Positions 10,394 to 21,391 of a stretch of 64,000 nucleotides of DNA are shown one piece after another. The stretch spans positions 127,782 through 191,781 of the forward strand of contig BLZA01000023.1 of the NCBI GenBank assembly GCA_013423385.1. The letters run 5' to 3'. Position numbers and translations under genes: made by a program. Within the stretch, counting starts at the first letter, position 1. Every line of letters starts with the position of its first letter. The notes below the pieces were generated by a model, which was given only the letters and a program-made list of their open reading frames with translations, was not told the origin of the DNA and made no database searches. Origin of the DNA: Naganishia liquefaciens. Taxonomy: Eukaryota; Basidiomycota; Tremellomycetes; Filobasidiales; Filobasidiaceae.

Positions 10394-11186
10394 TCAATTC
10401 TATCAAACACACAAAAGACACGATTAGTTCCCTCGGCTCAAGCAATCGAAACGAGAAAAAGACCCACCTCTCTCCATTGGTTCTTGCAATTCACACAACG
10501 ACTATCACACGGAGAAAACCCATCATCAGCCGGAAAACCCCAAAAGGGAAAAGTCAAGGGAAACCGTACTAGAACGTCGTCATCGGTTCATCCGCACTGC
10601 GCGGCGCGAAAGGAAAATGGGATATCAATAAGCTACAGCCCTCACGAGGAAGAACCTCGGACTGACCTCCTGATCTGCAGTTGCCGGTAATACGCTTCTC
10701 CATAGTCACATTTCGGACACACCGCTGTTCACCACCCGGCCAGGAGCGCAACAACGCATGAGCCGACAAGTATCACGGCGGGCGGGGAGAGTGGGTAACA
10801 ACCCCCCCCCCTTCCCCGCGGGGTGCGTACCGGGTACTTTATCGACGTTTTCCCACGCTGCTTCACCGCCCATGACGTCGTCTACTTCTTTCCGCTTCAG
10901 ATGCGTCCGTGATGTCATCTAAATGCGGCCAGAAATGCAGGGGGTGATCAGTTTCTCGGTGGATGGGGGAGGGGAGGGGAGGGGAGGGGATATCGGTACC
11001 TCTTTTTTGATGGCAAATATGTAGGGACAGCTGCTGCATTGCCTGTCTCGGGGAGAGGGCGGGGGGGGGAAGGCTTAGTCTTGATATCCCAGGGAAAATC
11101 GCATGCAAAGCGGGGACTCACCATCTGTTTGTACCCTCTGGTGCCCCAATAGTCAGGTAGTTGCTGCAATACGGGCAGAATAACAT
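10394..11186 (-). CDS. RPC11: RNA polymerase III subunit C11 (POLR3K)
   Basis: Seven exons (11186-11122, 11042-11000, 10918-10831, 10724-10667, 10596-10570, 10501-10468, 10399-10394) join in phase into 106 residues, the normal length for RPC11. The N-terminal zinc ribbon is MLFCPYCSNYLTIG...RWQCSSCPYIF; the linker KRKEVDDVMGGEAAWENVD is nearly invariant in the family. The C-terminal TFIIS-type ribbon runs AVCPKCDYGEAYY, RSADEPMTTFY, CVNCKNQWREN, and the DE in SADEP is the acidic pair that drives RNA cleavage. RPC11 gives Pol III its intrinsic cleavage activity and is needed for termination and re-initiation in the nucleus. The last exon encodes only Asn and the stop; reading through the last intron instead would add about nine residues. 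It is divergent from ICE2. Confidence 0.95.
10961..10990. repeat. (GGGGA)n purine tract in RPC11 intron 2
   Basis: About five GGGGA units on the plus strand (pyrimidine-rich on the coding strand) lie in the 81-base second intron of RPC11. They can serve as the polypyrimidine side of the intron; the G-rich strand could form a G-quadruplex. Confidence 0.85.
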
Positions 11187-11861
11187 GGTGACGATGCGTG
11201 TTGCAAGGTCAACGGCGTGTCCATTTGATCATGCTGCCACTCGAGAATATCAAGAGGACCGCTCGCCGGCGGGGAGATCGCTGCGGAAGCAAAAGTCACA
11301 AATTTCGTGGTTCCGCGCGGCCAAGACCGACAGAGCGGGGGGCGGGGGAGGGAGGACGGGGAGGAGAGCGTGGGAGCGTGGGAGCGTGGGAGGGCGCGGA
11401 TGGGTTGGGTGGATGCGGACGCTCTCTTGTGGAGAGGGGGCAGAGGTGGAATGGACGTCAAAGCTGCATGCGCGGGGGAGAGTCACACGAGGACGAGGAT
11501 GTGCACCGGGTTGTATGGCTAGCGCGCCCATGGGGGCTTGAAATCCGAGCATGGCATGGCATGGCATGGCATGGCATGGGACAGGATACACCACGCGTCG
11601 AGGAATACACCAGCATTCACATCCACATCCATGATGACTCGGCAACATCTGCCCCGTCCCTACTGACCACCACTTATCTCGACCCCATCTCCCCCTTCCC
11701 CCGCTGTTCGCCCCTTCCCCTGTATGCGCGGCGGTGACAAAGTAAACAATCCCGCTCAGCGTGATCGAGCGTGTTTCACTTGGATTCGACGACATTCAAG
11801 TCGTCAACACGCAACAGCGACCTCCCCCACCCGCTACCGGCCACCACCACCCACCCACACC
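11187..11861. promoter_or_regulatory. Divergent intergenic region RPC11 / ICE2
   Basis: A 675-bp segment between two divergent starts. It contains a G-rich stretch near 11337-11400 and the ATGGC pentamer array at 11551-11580. Dual promoter function is inferred from the layout; I see no defined factor site. Confidence 0.45.
11551..11580. repeat. (ATGGC)n pentanucleotide microsatellite
   Basis: Five tandem ATGGC units followed by ATGGG lie in the intergenic region about 280 bp upstream of the ICE2 start. Confidence 0.95.
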
Positions 11862-13837
11862 ATGATCGCCACCCTCATCCACCGCCTCATCAGCACCAGC
11901 ACCTCGGTCCAAATCCTCTTTGCCCTGCCCCTCTCCCTCGACTGGCTCGGCCCGCCCTCGTTCCTCCTGCTTTCCCTCCTCTTGATCACCTACCACGTCA
12001 CCTCGGCCACCCTCAGACTCGTCACGCGCAACACGCCCCTCGCGTCCCTCACAGGTCTCCTCGACATTGCCCAGCCGCTCGTCCCCGCCGCGTGTGCGCT
12101 CGTGACGTGTTACCTCTACCTGCACCCGAGCGACCAGGCCGGACCACCGGCGCAAGCCTGGCATCTGCCGAGTATGGATTCCAAGCGACTCCTCGGGACG
12201 TATCTGCCCGCGGTGTATGCACACTTGCTCAGATTTTCCAGTCCCGTGTTTAGCGTCCTCGAAGGCTTTGCGACACTTCTCGTCGCCCAGTGCGCCGGCA
12301 GGTTTACAAAGGCATACATTGAAGATGGCGTCGCGGACGATAAAGAGGAATTCGAATGGCGCCGGCTGTTTGCGCTCGTCTTTGCCGCCATCGTCTACTG
12401 TGCCGGCGCCGGATGGTTGATTGCCGTGCGTGCCCCACGACACCTTGCGCGCGCGCGGAAAACTATCAAACCTGACCGCTCCTCCTAGGCACATCCACTT
12501 TCCCCACCCCACAGCACGACCCACCTCCCGCCGATCCTCCTCGGAGCGGCACTGACGACCGTCTTCTTCCTGACCATGATCGGCTTTACCCGTCGTCGCG
12601 CCACCGTCGTCGAAACGGCGCTCGTGTTTTTATACGTCATCTACTGCGCATGGATAAGCGGCAAGGAGGAACTTTTAGAGTGCGTTCCCTCCTCCTCCTC
12701 CGTTCACAGAAAAGAACACCCCTCCCGCTAATCCGAACCGCTCTCCCGCCAACGCATCGCAGACCCCGCTCGTTCGGCAACGGATGGCTCACAACAGGCT
12801 GGGCCCGTCCGAAATCCCTCCCCGCGGAACTCGTCACGCGGACGGCCCCGCCTGCGTACCTCGCCCACTTGACGTCCACCCTGCACCTTCCTTCCCAACT
12901 TGGCGGGATCGTCGGGTTCTTTCTCACAATATTTACAAAAGTGACGGGCCTCCAGAGCGGGTGGATGGGCGCAAAGTGGATGGAGGGCAGGGGTGAGGTC
13001 ATGGGGCTAGAAGGGTTGGATATGGTCGGACTCGCGACGAATATTTTGCAGCATGCGACGGATACCATGTGGAAAGTGTACGTCCCCCCCTCCTCGTCGT
13101 CGTCGTTCTCTTCCCACATGCATCTAATTATTTTCCCCGTCACCCCCGCTTTTCCTCCCCCCCCCAACGCCCCGGCCCCCCCCCCCAACGCAGCGCCATC
13201 TCTCTCCCACCAACCATGCTCATCTCCCTCTGCTTCCGTATCCTCGCCCTGTCCCTCGCCGCGCGCATCATCCCCATGATCCGGCGCGCCTCGGCTGGCT
13301 GGGACGCCGAGGAAGAGGACCGCGATGGCGGGGATTCGTGGGACGACAAGACGCTCGGTGAGGAGGCGCCGGTGAGTGTCGCTCGCCCGGAGTCTCTCGG
13401 GTAGGTGTTTGAAAAGGAGGTGCGCTGATGATCGTCCTCGATCTGGGGCTCACAGAGCGCGAGGTTGACGACGATCTTGTTGTCGTATCGCAAGGCAATC
13501 TTGATAGCCGTGTATACGCACTTGTTGTGTACGTTTCTCCGCGGCCGCCAAGATGCGACGTGAGATGGACTCTTGGACTGACGTACGTTTTGTTTCCCCC
13601 TTGATTGATCATTCGATAGTGCTGGACAATGGATCTCAAGTATGGTGGCGGTACGTGTGCCATCTGGTCCCGACCACCTTCCTCCCCAAGAGTCTCACTG
13701 ACGGATTTCCTCGGCTTTATTCCCGGCGCAGGTGGATCAACATCTTCATCACCCTCGGCGTATGGGCGCTCGAGTTGAATATCGAGGATGAATACGATGA
13801 TGATGGGGAGAGCATGAAGAGTTGGAAGATGGATTAG
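11862..13837 (+). CDS. ICE2: ICE2-family ER membrane protein
   Basis: Seven exons (11862-12425, 12489-12679, 12763-13077, 13194-13371, 13456-13528, 13620-13650, 13732-13837) give 485 residues with no phase break. The protein is polytopic, with hydrophobic spans such as FLLLSLLLITYHVTSATLRL, LFALVFAAIVYCAGAGWLIA, ILLGAALTTVFFLTMIGF and GIVGFFLTIFTKVTG. The SPVFSVLEGFATLLVAQCAG segment matches the ICE2 signature as I recall it. In yeast Ice2 sits in the ER membrane, is needed for cortical ER inheritance, and controls use of lipid-droplet neutral lipid for membrane synthesis by inhibiting the lipin phosphatase complex. The tail is acidic (NIEDEYDDDGES). The ATG at 11862 is followed directly by the first membrane span, so I prefer it over the in-frame upstream ATG at 11724. 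Confidence 0.88.
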
Positions 13838-14151
13838 CGGGATTGGATTGGGGGGGCCAGCCATGGGGACTGTGCGGTATATCGATTCATAATGAAGCAT
13901 GGTTCCAGAATGAGTGTCCCAAAGGTGGAAAAAGTTTCCCGACTTGGAGATCCTCGAGGGAGGCCTCTGGTGTGCCTTTTGTGCTGGGCTGTGCCTCTGC
14001 GAAACAGGCCCTTGCTGGGCGGTACGGTGGCGAGCTGGGTGTGATATTTGCTTCCGACCGTGGCAATCGAGCGACCGTGCATGTTTCAGATGCAGCAAGA
14101 CTTTGCAAGAAAGGACCCAAGTCACGCCGTCCGTCCGTCCTCTCAATCAGG
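13838..14151. other. Intergenic, ICE2 to DPH1
   Basis: A 314-bp gap between two same-strand genes. It probably holds the ICE2 3' end and the DPH1 promoter. No further feature seen. Confidence 0.5.
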
Positions 14152-16245
14152 ATGACATCAACATCTCAAGACCCCCGCCCTTCCACCATGCACGCAGAGC
14201 CTTCAACCGCCCTGCATCCCACTGTCCACGATGCTCCTGCCGCGCCCGCGAAACCACGAAAACGATTCGTTGGCGCGTCGTCACGTCCGACGGCGAGAAA
14301 GGGCGAAGGCAAGACCCGTCCTGCGCCCCCGAGGGTTGCGAATCTAATTCCGGATGAGATCTTGAACGATAAAGACCTGAACGAAGCGATGAAAGGTGGG
14401 CCAGAACGCTTTCCCGCGCGCATTTGTGGGGGGAAATCTTATCATGCTCGCCTCCTAGGGCTTCCCTCAAACTATAGCTTTGAAATCCACAAGACCGTCC
14501 ATCAACTCCGACGCGACCGGATCCGCACCGTCGCCCTGCAGATGCCCGAGGGCCTCATGATCTACGGCCCCATCATTGCCGATATTCTCGAACACTATAC
14601 GTATCCCGCGGCCGAGTGCGGTCCGGGGGGGAAATACGAGGGCATGGAGGTGACGCCGTTGTTGTTGGCGGATGTCACGTATGGGGCGTGCTGTATTGAT
14701 GATTTTACAGCAAAGGAGATGGGCGCCGAAATGATTGTGCATTACGGGCATAGCTGTCTCAGTGAGTCATATCCACAAACAGTCTTTCTCCGACACAATG
14801 TTGAAAATGTTGCGCGTGCCTAGTTCCCGTCTCGCAGACGACGCTCAAGACGCTTTACGTCTTTGTCGAGATCACGATCGACCCGATCCACTTGGCGCTC
14901 AGCGTCCGTCGCAATTTCCCCTCGGAACGTGCACCCTTCCGTCGCGACGTCCTGCATGAAGAAGCCAACGTTCCAGACCACAAGGGCAAAGCTCCACTCG
15001 TCATTGGGATAGACGACACCTCGGCCACCCAGGCCCCGCCTGATACCCCAACACCCACCAAGATCGCCCTCGTCAGCACCATCCAATTCATCTCGGCCGT
15101 ACAAGATCTTCGCGATCTCTTATCCATCGCGCTCCCTCCGCCAGAAGACATCCCCCCCGAGGGCCCCGAAACCGACATTGACACGCGACAGACGCAGAAT
15201 CACTTGATGCGCGTCAAGGCCGAGGAGCTGGGCGTCTGGCGAGGCGCGTACGAGGTGGTCGTGCCGCAGGTCAAGCCACTGAGTCCCGGAGAAGTGTTGG
15301 GATGCACCGCACCAAAGCTCGAGGCCGATGTCGATGCGTTGATGTATGCTCTCCCCTTTTCGTCCCATGTGTGCCTCGCCTGCTGACTCGTCATTCCTCT
15401 CCCCGCAGCTACGTCGGCGACGGAAGGTTCCACCTCGAATCCATCATGATTGCCAATCCTTCCGTTCCCGCTTTCCGGTACGACCCATACGATAAGAAAT
15501 TCACGCGCGAAGGGTACGAGCACGATGAGATGCGCGAGTTGCGGGGCAAAGCGGTTAGGCAAGCGAGGCGGAATGTCGGGCTCGGTGGGGCCGCAAAGGA
15601 GCACAAGGTGGAAGCCTCGATGGAGGAGCGTCGTGATGCCGATACCGAGGTCGCGCTCGGTGGGTCCCAAGGTGCGAGCGGATGGAGTGTCGTGCTCGGC
15701 ACTTTGGGTCGTCAAGGTAGTCTCAGTGTCCTCAAGGTACGTCTTTGTCACACTCCACCCCTGCACCATCACATCCGCTAAAACCCGCGACACCCACAAG
15801 TCTATCACTTCCTCCCTTCCCGCATCCACCTACCCGCCCTACCTCCTCCTCCTCTCCGAACTCTCCCCTCAGAAACTCGGTCTCCTTCCCGCCGACCTGT
15901 TGACGACATTCGTTCAGACGTCGTGTCCGCGTCTCAGCATCGACTGGGGATACGCATTCGAGCGTCCGCTGCTGAGTCCGTACGAGGCGAGTGTGGCGTT
16001 GGGCAAGATACGAGGGTGGGAAGGGCTCGTGTTGGATGATGAAAAGGGCCAAGCAGCAGGGCAAGGAGGCTATCCGATGGATTTCTATTCGGTGAGTGCG
16101 GGTCTTCTGGTGGCGTATATCCTTTCTCGACACTCATGCTTGGCTTATCGTGCAGGACGACTCGCTTGGTCCCTGGACGCCGAGACATGGAATGGGGCGT
16201 CCGAAGCGCATGGCAACCAAGGAGGGCTTGCAGGTGTCGGCATGA
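14152..16245 (+). CDS. DPH1: Diphthamide synthase subunit DPH1
   Basis: Six exons (14152-14395, 14459-14761, 14824-15343, 15409-15736, 15801-16091, 16156-16245) give 591 residues in phase. With DPH2 this enzyme moves the 3-amino-3-carboxypropyl group of S-adenosylmethionine to a histidine of translation factor eEF2, the first step of diphthamide synthesis, in the cytosol. Diagnostic segments are [60 protein letters not shown] and [11 protein letters not shown], then [32 protein letters not shown] and ISIDWGYAF-type sequence. The cysteines in YGACC, GHSC and LGCT are the 4Fe-4S candidates. An insert of about 50 residues after NVPDH (low complexity, TPTPT) lengthens the middle. It converges with the CaaX protein gene, with 124 bp between the stops. 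Confidence 0.95.
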
Positions 16246-16369
16246 TCGTTGTAAAATTCCCAAGGCTTTCGCGCCATGGTGTCATGGTTATCACATCACG
16301 CTCCAGGCAGCGGCAGCAGCGCCGTAAGCGCTCTCTCCCAATCTTCCTATCTCGGGTGCAGGATACGGA

Positions 16370-18258
16370 TTACATGAGAATGCATCGGCAGCCTCCGCCG
16401 TGTTCCTCCTTGCTACCTGACTTGCCACGCGACTTCGGCACTGCCGGCGATCTCTTCTCTTGTTGCTGCCTCTTTTCCATATATTGCAATTCTAGATTCT
16501 CTTTTCCTGTTACCGGGCGAGATGGCTGCGTTGTTGCAGGCGGTTCAGGTATTGACGGGCGTGGTGGCGAAACTTGGCGATTTGTGATTCCACTTGGGAT
16601 TGCAGTTAGAGGCTGGCGGCGGGAGGACTCGGCATGTGTTTCCTGTACGTCCTGCAGACTTTTCCCCAACACGATGCCTAGTTCGCTGTCTTTCGGGTCG
16701 GACGTGCTGTATATGCCTGGATCATCGCCCATAATGAGGGGGTTGCTTAATGGCAAGGCTTCCGTATCGACAATCGTGTCCGCAATCTCGGTATTCCGTA
16801 GCGGATCCTGTGGCATTTGCATCTCTCTCGCCTCGGGGGCAACAGGCTTGTCTATGTTTTCTTCGTGTAGGACAAATGAGCCTGTCAATGGCCCCGCATC
16901 CTCCAAGTCCAAGTCCCGCAGCACATTGTCTAGCACGGGCTCTTCGCCTTCCAAGTCTTCGTGAAGTCGAGATATTGACGGTGCCGATGTCTGTCAAAAT
17001 GCATCGTGCATCTTAATGAGTCGACGGAAAGCCAGAACACTGAATAACGCACCGACTCTGCGCGCTCTTCTCTCGTCACATCTGCGACATCCTGCCGTTC
17101 CAAACTCAACCTCTCCAATCTCCCCGAAAATCTCTCCATCCTCGCGGGCTTTCCATCTGGCGTCCACTCCGCCACTAATTGATCCCCCTCGTCCATTTCA
17201 CTGCCTCCCTGAGCATTCTTTTTCGCCACGGTAGGAATCACTGTATCGTCCCACCCAGCCTCTGCAACCGTATACTCTGTAATCCGCGGGACCATGTATG
17301 CCTCGGCGGGGTAATGTTCTCGCTTTGAGCTTGACGAGGCGAGACTCCCGCTGCCGTGTGATCGTGTAAGGGAGGCAGAGAGCGAGTTCATCGAGGGGGA
17401 CTTTTTGCGTTGTGATGTTGGTGTGAGGGATGACCCGGATGATGAACGTGGTGGTAGAGTGTGGGTTGCTTTGAGTGCACTTATGGTGCGTTGACGAGCA
17501 GGAGTGGCGGTTGTTGTCTTTGTGCGGGCAGGCAGTGTCATGCTTGAGCTTTTGGGCATTGTACGCAGGGGCGGTAAAGGTGATTCTCGAACTTGCTCTC
17601 GAGCCGTCTCCCGCAACCGCGAATCGATAGGCGATGTGTTGATGGGGTCGTGTCTAGGCTGCTCTATCGTTCCCGTAGCCCCGATAGAATCCGTTTCTTG
17701 GGCAACCAAATGCGCTTCCCTGAAGTCGTCATCATCTCGCGTCGTCGCTTCCTCTGCAACCGTGACGAACGGCGCCACCTCATCCCCAATGAACCTTCCG
17801 GCCTCTCCCTCTCCCGCGCCCATCTCTAACCCGTCCATTGTCGCTCCATCGAGCTTGATCGCCAATTGAACCGAATCGATACTTTGCCGATCGATGCTCC
17901 TATCCGATACAGAGCGAGTCACCGAACGAGGTGCTAATAGGTGATCGTGCAGTGCTGGACGGAATGCTTGCTGCGTAGACGCGGAGCGAGGGATGGTGTG
18001 CGATCTGGAACCAGAGGTCTGCCGTTTCGAAGAAGGGCTTTCCCCATCATCGAGCTTTCCTTCGGCGACTTTTCCATTGGTTGTATCGCCTCGTCTACGC
18101 GAGGGCGAGCCAAAAGGTCCTTCTTTCATGCGGGGTGATGTCCCCAATATCCTCGACCTCGAAATCGGGATCCCGCTCGGAGCTTTTCCTCCGCCGATCC
18201 CTGTCATTCGGTTGGAGGAAGACGAAGCACCCACGATAGAGGCCACTTGAAGGGCCAT
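16370..18258 (-). CDS. Disordered protein with C-terminal CaaX box, function unknown
   Basis: Two exons (18258-17053 and 16990-16370, phase 0) encode about 608 residues. I do not recognise the family. Most of it is Ser/Thr/Pro/Arg-rich and likely disordered. One region is more structured-looking: [26 protein letters not shown] and then [20 protein letters not shown]. The C-terminus is CRCILM. CILM is a good CaaX prenylation motif (M favours farnesyl), and the cysteine two residues before could be palmitoylated, so the protein is probably tethered to a membrane, as small GTPases and some scaffold proteins are. Phospho-type sites (RSxS, SPxR) abound, suggesting kinase control; that is inference. 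The start at 18258 is the first ATG of the long frame. Confidence 0.72.
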
Positions 18259-21200
18259 GCCAGTGTTGAGCGTATGCGCACAGCTGTCAAAGGTCGCCGC
18301 TTGTCGCTACCAGTAAGGAAACGCGGGTGATGAGGTCTATGATGCGCGATGCGGTCATGTTTCACTTCCGAGCCTTCGGGCCGAATACTGGCGCGGACGC
18401 GACTATTATATTATCGAGATTATCTGTACAATCTATCTTCTGCAGCGAGTTTTCTGTCACTCGAGTGCATCGAGTAGTGTAATTTCGATTGCGGTTTTAA
18501 GATAAGGTACAGCCTCTGTGCTTTCTTGGATCAGAAGATTCAAGTATCCGAATTTGTCCTAAGCGCTGGCGAGATCCTGTACGAGCAGCCGCTGAGCTTG
18601 ACTTTGGTCGCTTGACTTCAGCTTAGCTCTCGCATCCTACAAGTCGTCGGGACCATGACAGAAGGTTGCCGAGTGATAGTCGGACAGTGTCCTGTCATCG
18701 TACATGCGGTTCCTACCATGGGGTGGTCCTATAAACGAGATGAACAACGACCGATGGGCAGCACTAGGGAAAGGGTTGTATCGCTAAAGGCGGTCATCCG
18801 CATAAAGTTTGGCGTGATAAGATCGATGCACATACGGTGTCTTGCGCCTAGATGCAAGCTAATGCTTGGTCGCGTCATGACAACGGACAGACAGACAATA
18901 TGGTGTGAAATACTGGAGGAACATGGCGGAGGGAGGAACATATTCCGAGTCAGAGTATGGAGCAAAGGCGAGTACTATACGCGCTTTCAGTCAATCAATG
19001 CATAGAAAGTAATTTGTCATACAGTTCCGCGTCAGGCCGTAAACTAAGCTATCTCTAACTGGGGTCTGTTCATCACCTCCTTCTCCGAGAACCTGGATAT
19101 ACAGGTAAGAAAAGGTTGTGTTCAATTCTGAGACAAGCCTACAGCAGTTGTCGCATCAGATGAACGTCATCATTTAGAGACAACGAACCCTCCATCGTCA
19201 TCGGGCTCTGTGGTCTGCACATCTGCCTGCGACTGATCGGATTGGGATGAGGTCCTGTAATTGCAGAAACGCCTAATACTTGAGCGAGATCTGCGATTCG
19301 ATCTAAGCCTGGTAGTCCAGGCACTCACGTTTGTACGCAACTAACACTTCCGTCAACAAGGGAGCTGTGTCAGACAGACAAAACGGCGCGAAAGAGGAAA
19401 TAAACCATTTTTTGTGAGCACGATATAAATCTGCATGCCCTCTCGAGTCACTCACTCGTCATCCGATAGCTTCCACCACATAGCTCCACTCACAGCTGCT
19501 AGAGCGCCGGTGAAAGCCGAGATCAATGAGCAGACCTGTGCAGTTTCTGGGGCATCGAGACAATCCGCTATACTTTCCCCGACCTTGAACAGAACACTCA
19601 ATTGAGCTTTTTGACAAAACTCTTCTCGCCACTGCCGAGCTCTTTTTGCCCTTTTCTTGATTTTCGCTTTTTGCTCATCTGTATGGCCCTCGGCCGATAC
19701 CTCGTGTTCGATTGCAGTCGGCATCTGTACTAAGACGCTCCCTAGAGCGGAAAGCTGATGACACGCAGTGGATTGTGAGCGAGAAGGCGGAACAAAGCGT
19801 TTTCGGAGCGAGCGCTCGACACCTAGAATGTCCGGGTTTATATGCTGCTGAACTCTCAGCTTGCTGGCTCCGCCTATAAACAAGGGATGACGCGACCCGA
19901 AAAGCTCACAGGTTCGAATTCTGGGCAGATCCCTGTTCAAGACTTATCCTTTGTGGGTTTTCCCCATTAATTTAAATCGCCCAAGCTGGCTCTGGTTTCG
20001 CGAGCATTCTGTTTAACAAAGTAAATCATATCGTTTTATCTCCTTCATCAGAATGGTGCAATTTCCGGAATGATCGGTTGAGGAATAGGAATAAAGGATC
20101 AGTCCCGAAAGGATACCTGAACTTCTTCGATGACCTTCTGCGTCTACAGCTGATTATCAAGAATCAAGATTTGACTGTAATCCTCCTGGACCCATATTTG
20201 TCAGAGGACACTCAAGATCTGCCAGGCCCGACTCGTGTAACGAGCGTTCGCTCCTTCCGATGCGCATCCGAGCCTCCTTTGTCCTGTATATCCTCAGGCT
20301 TTCAGCGAGTGGGAAGTGAGCCACCGGCTGAGCCACCGGTCGAATCAGTCGGATATACTCTCTTTACTGTAAAAATGATGAGTCGGGCGATGTCTTCAGC
20401 ATCAACATCGACATTCCGAAGAGATCTCCCTAGATCCGCATCTGCTCCCCAAGAGACTCTTTTCAGAATCTAGCGTCCGCTTACCCTCTTTATTTACTAG
20501 TCTAGTTGCCGCAGGAAGGTTGGAATGTGCTCCTGCAAGAGCTTCGTGTGCTAAATGCTGATATGCAATTCGATCATTCAGAACGCAAATCGAACTTGTA
20601 CCTCGTCCGACGGGATGTGTTGAGATTCAGGGCGACTCGTTTTTCTCCTTTTAACCCAGGACCTTGACACAGGTGATACTGTGTTACTCTAAAAGAATCC
20701 TTGGGCTTCGAGGAGTTTCACCGAGCGCGTGACTCAATTTCGGTAGCAGAGTTGATCCGCATTGCCATTGAATATATGGCTGTTGAAGATCCCTGCCCTC
20801 CAGTTCCTCAGCCTTATCAACCGATCTTTATGGATCTTATAAATTTAACAGAGACGATTGTCCATTTGGTCGGGTCCGATCAGTCCATTGTTCACTCCAG
20901 TCGTCACTGGTCCGCGCCCAAGGTAGTCGACCTTGACCCCAATCGCCCACGATGTCGTCCATTTCGTCGAGATTGAGGTTCTGGCCCTTGCGTCAGAATC
21001 GACTAAGACTGTTTTCCGTAACGATGTCAATTATTTAGTCTCGTAGATGCCATATCGGTAGGGAGAATCGAATTAGCAGTATCTCGTTCTGTCTGGCTGT
21101 TGCGGCATTCGTATCTCACAGTCGACGACAGCAGCTTTCTAATAGACTTGAAGCCCGCGAGTACTCAAACGTGAAATGAGGATATGACGACGATGGAGGG

Positions 21201-21391
21201 CGGCGTGTGATTGATTATCTAATCTTCTTGCGGGGCGCATCCCGCTTTTGTCAACAAACCCGGTTGAGCGAGCTTCTACGTCGCATTTGCTTCCGGCCAG
21301 CATCGCTTTCTGTTGGCATTGACCTTGTCACGTAGTCGGCTTTGCTGTGTTTGCGTCGGCGATACAGACGTCGACGGGCGATATAGAGACA
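18259..21391. other. No gene supported, 3.1 kb
   Basis: The longest gene-free tract of the window. A minus-strand frame at 19452-19940 ends with a hydrophobic segment (VCSLISAFTGALAAVSGAMW) and could be the last exon of a small gene, but I found no upstream partner. Other frames (20078-20473, 20701-20976) show nothing recognisable. By eye the base composition is more AT-rich than in the neighbouring genes. Confidence 0.45.

Noticed and set aside
9900-10445. Minus-strand frames downstream of RPC11
   Set aside because: Partly protein-like (MVPEFLPGSSGLQLVGSWED), but no start, splice chain or known family; also overlaps the RPC11 3' end.
12489-12520. ICE2 exon 2 starting at the CACAG acceptor near 12522
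   Set aside because: That acceptor puts the hydrophobic segment out of frame; the upstream CCTAG acceptor (exon from 12489) keeps phase 0 and gives a consistent 485-residue protein.
19905-19930. GGTTCGAATTC, resembling a tRNA B box
   Set aside because: The stem does not close properly, the last C of the B-box consensus is missing and no A box or acceptor stem is found upstream.
20845-21030. A minus-strand peptide (VLVDSDARARTSISTKW...) faintly like an aspartic protease of LTR elements
   Set aside because: The resemblance is short, no other element parts or terminal repeats are seen nearby, and the call would rest on a few residues.
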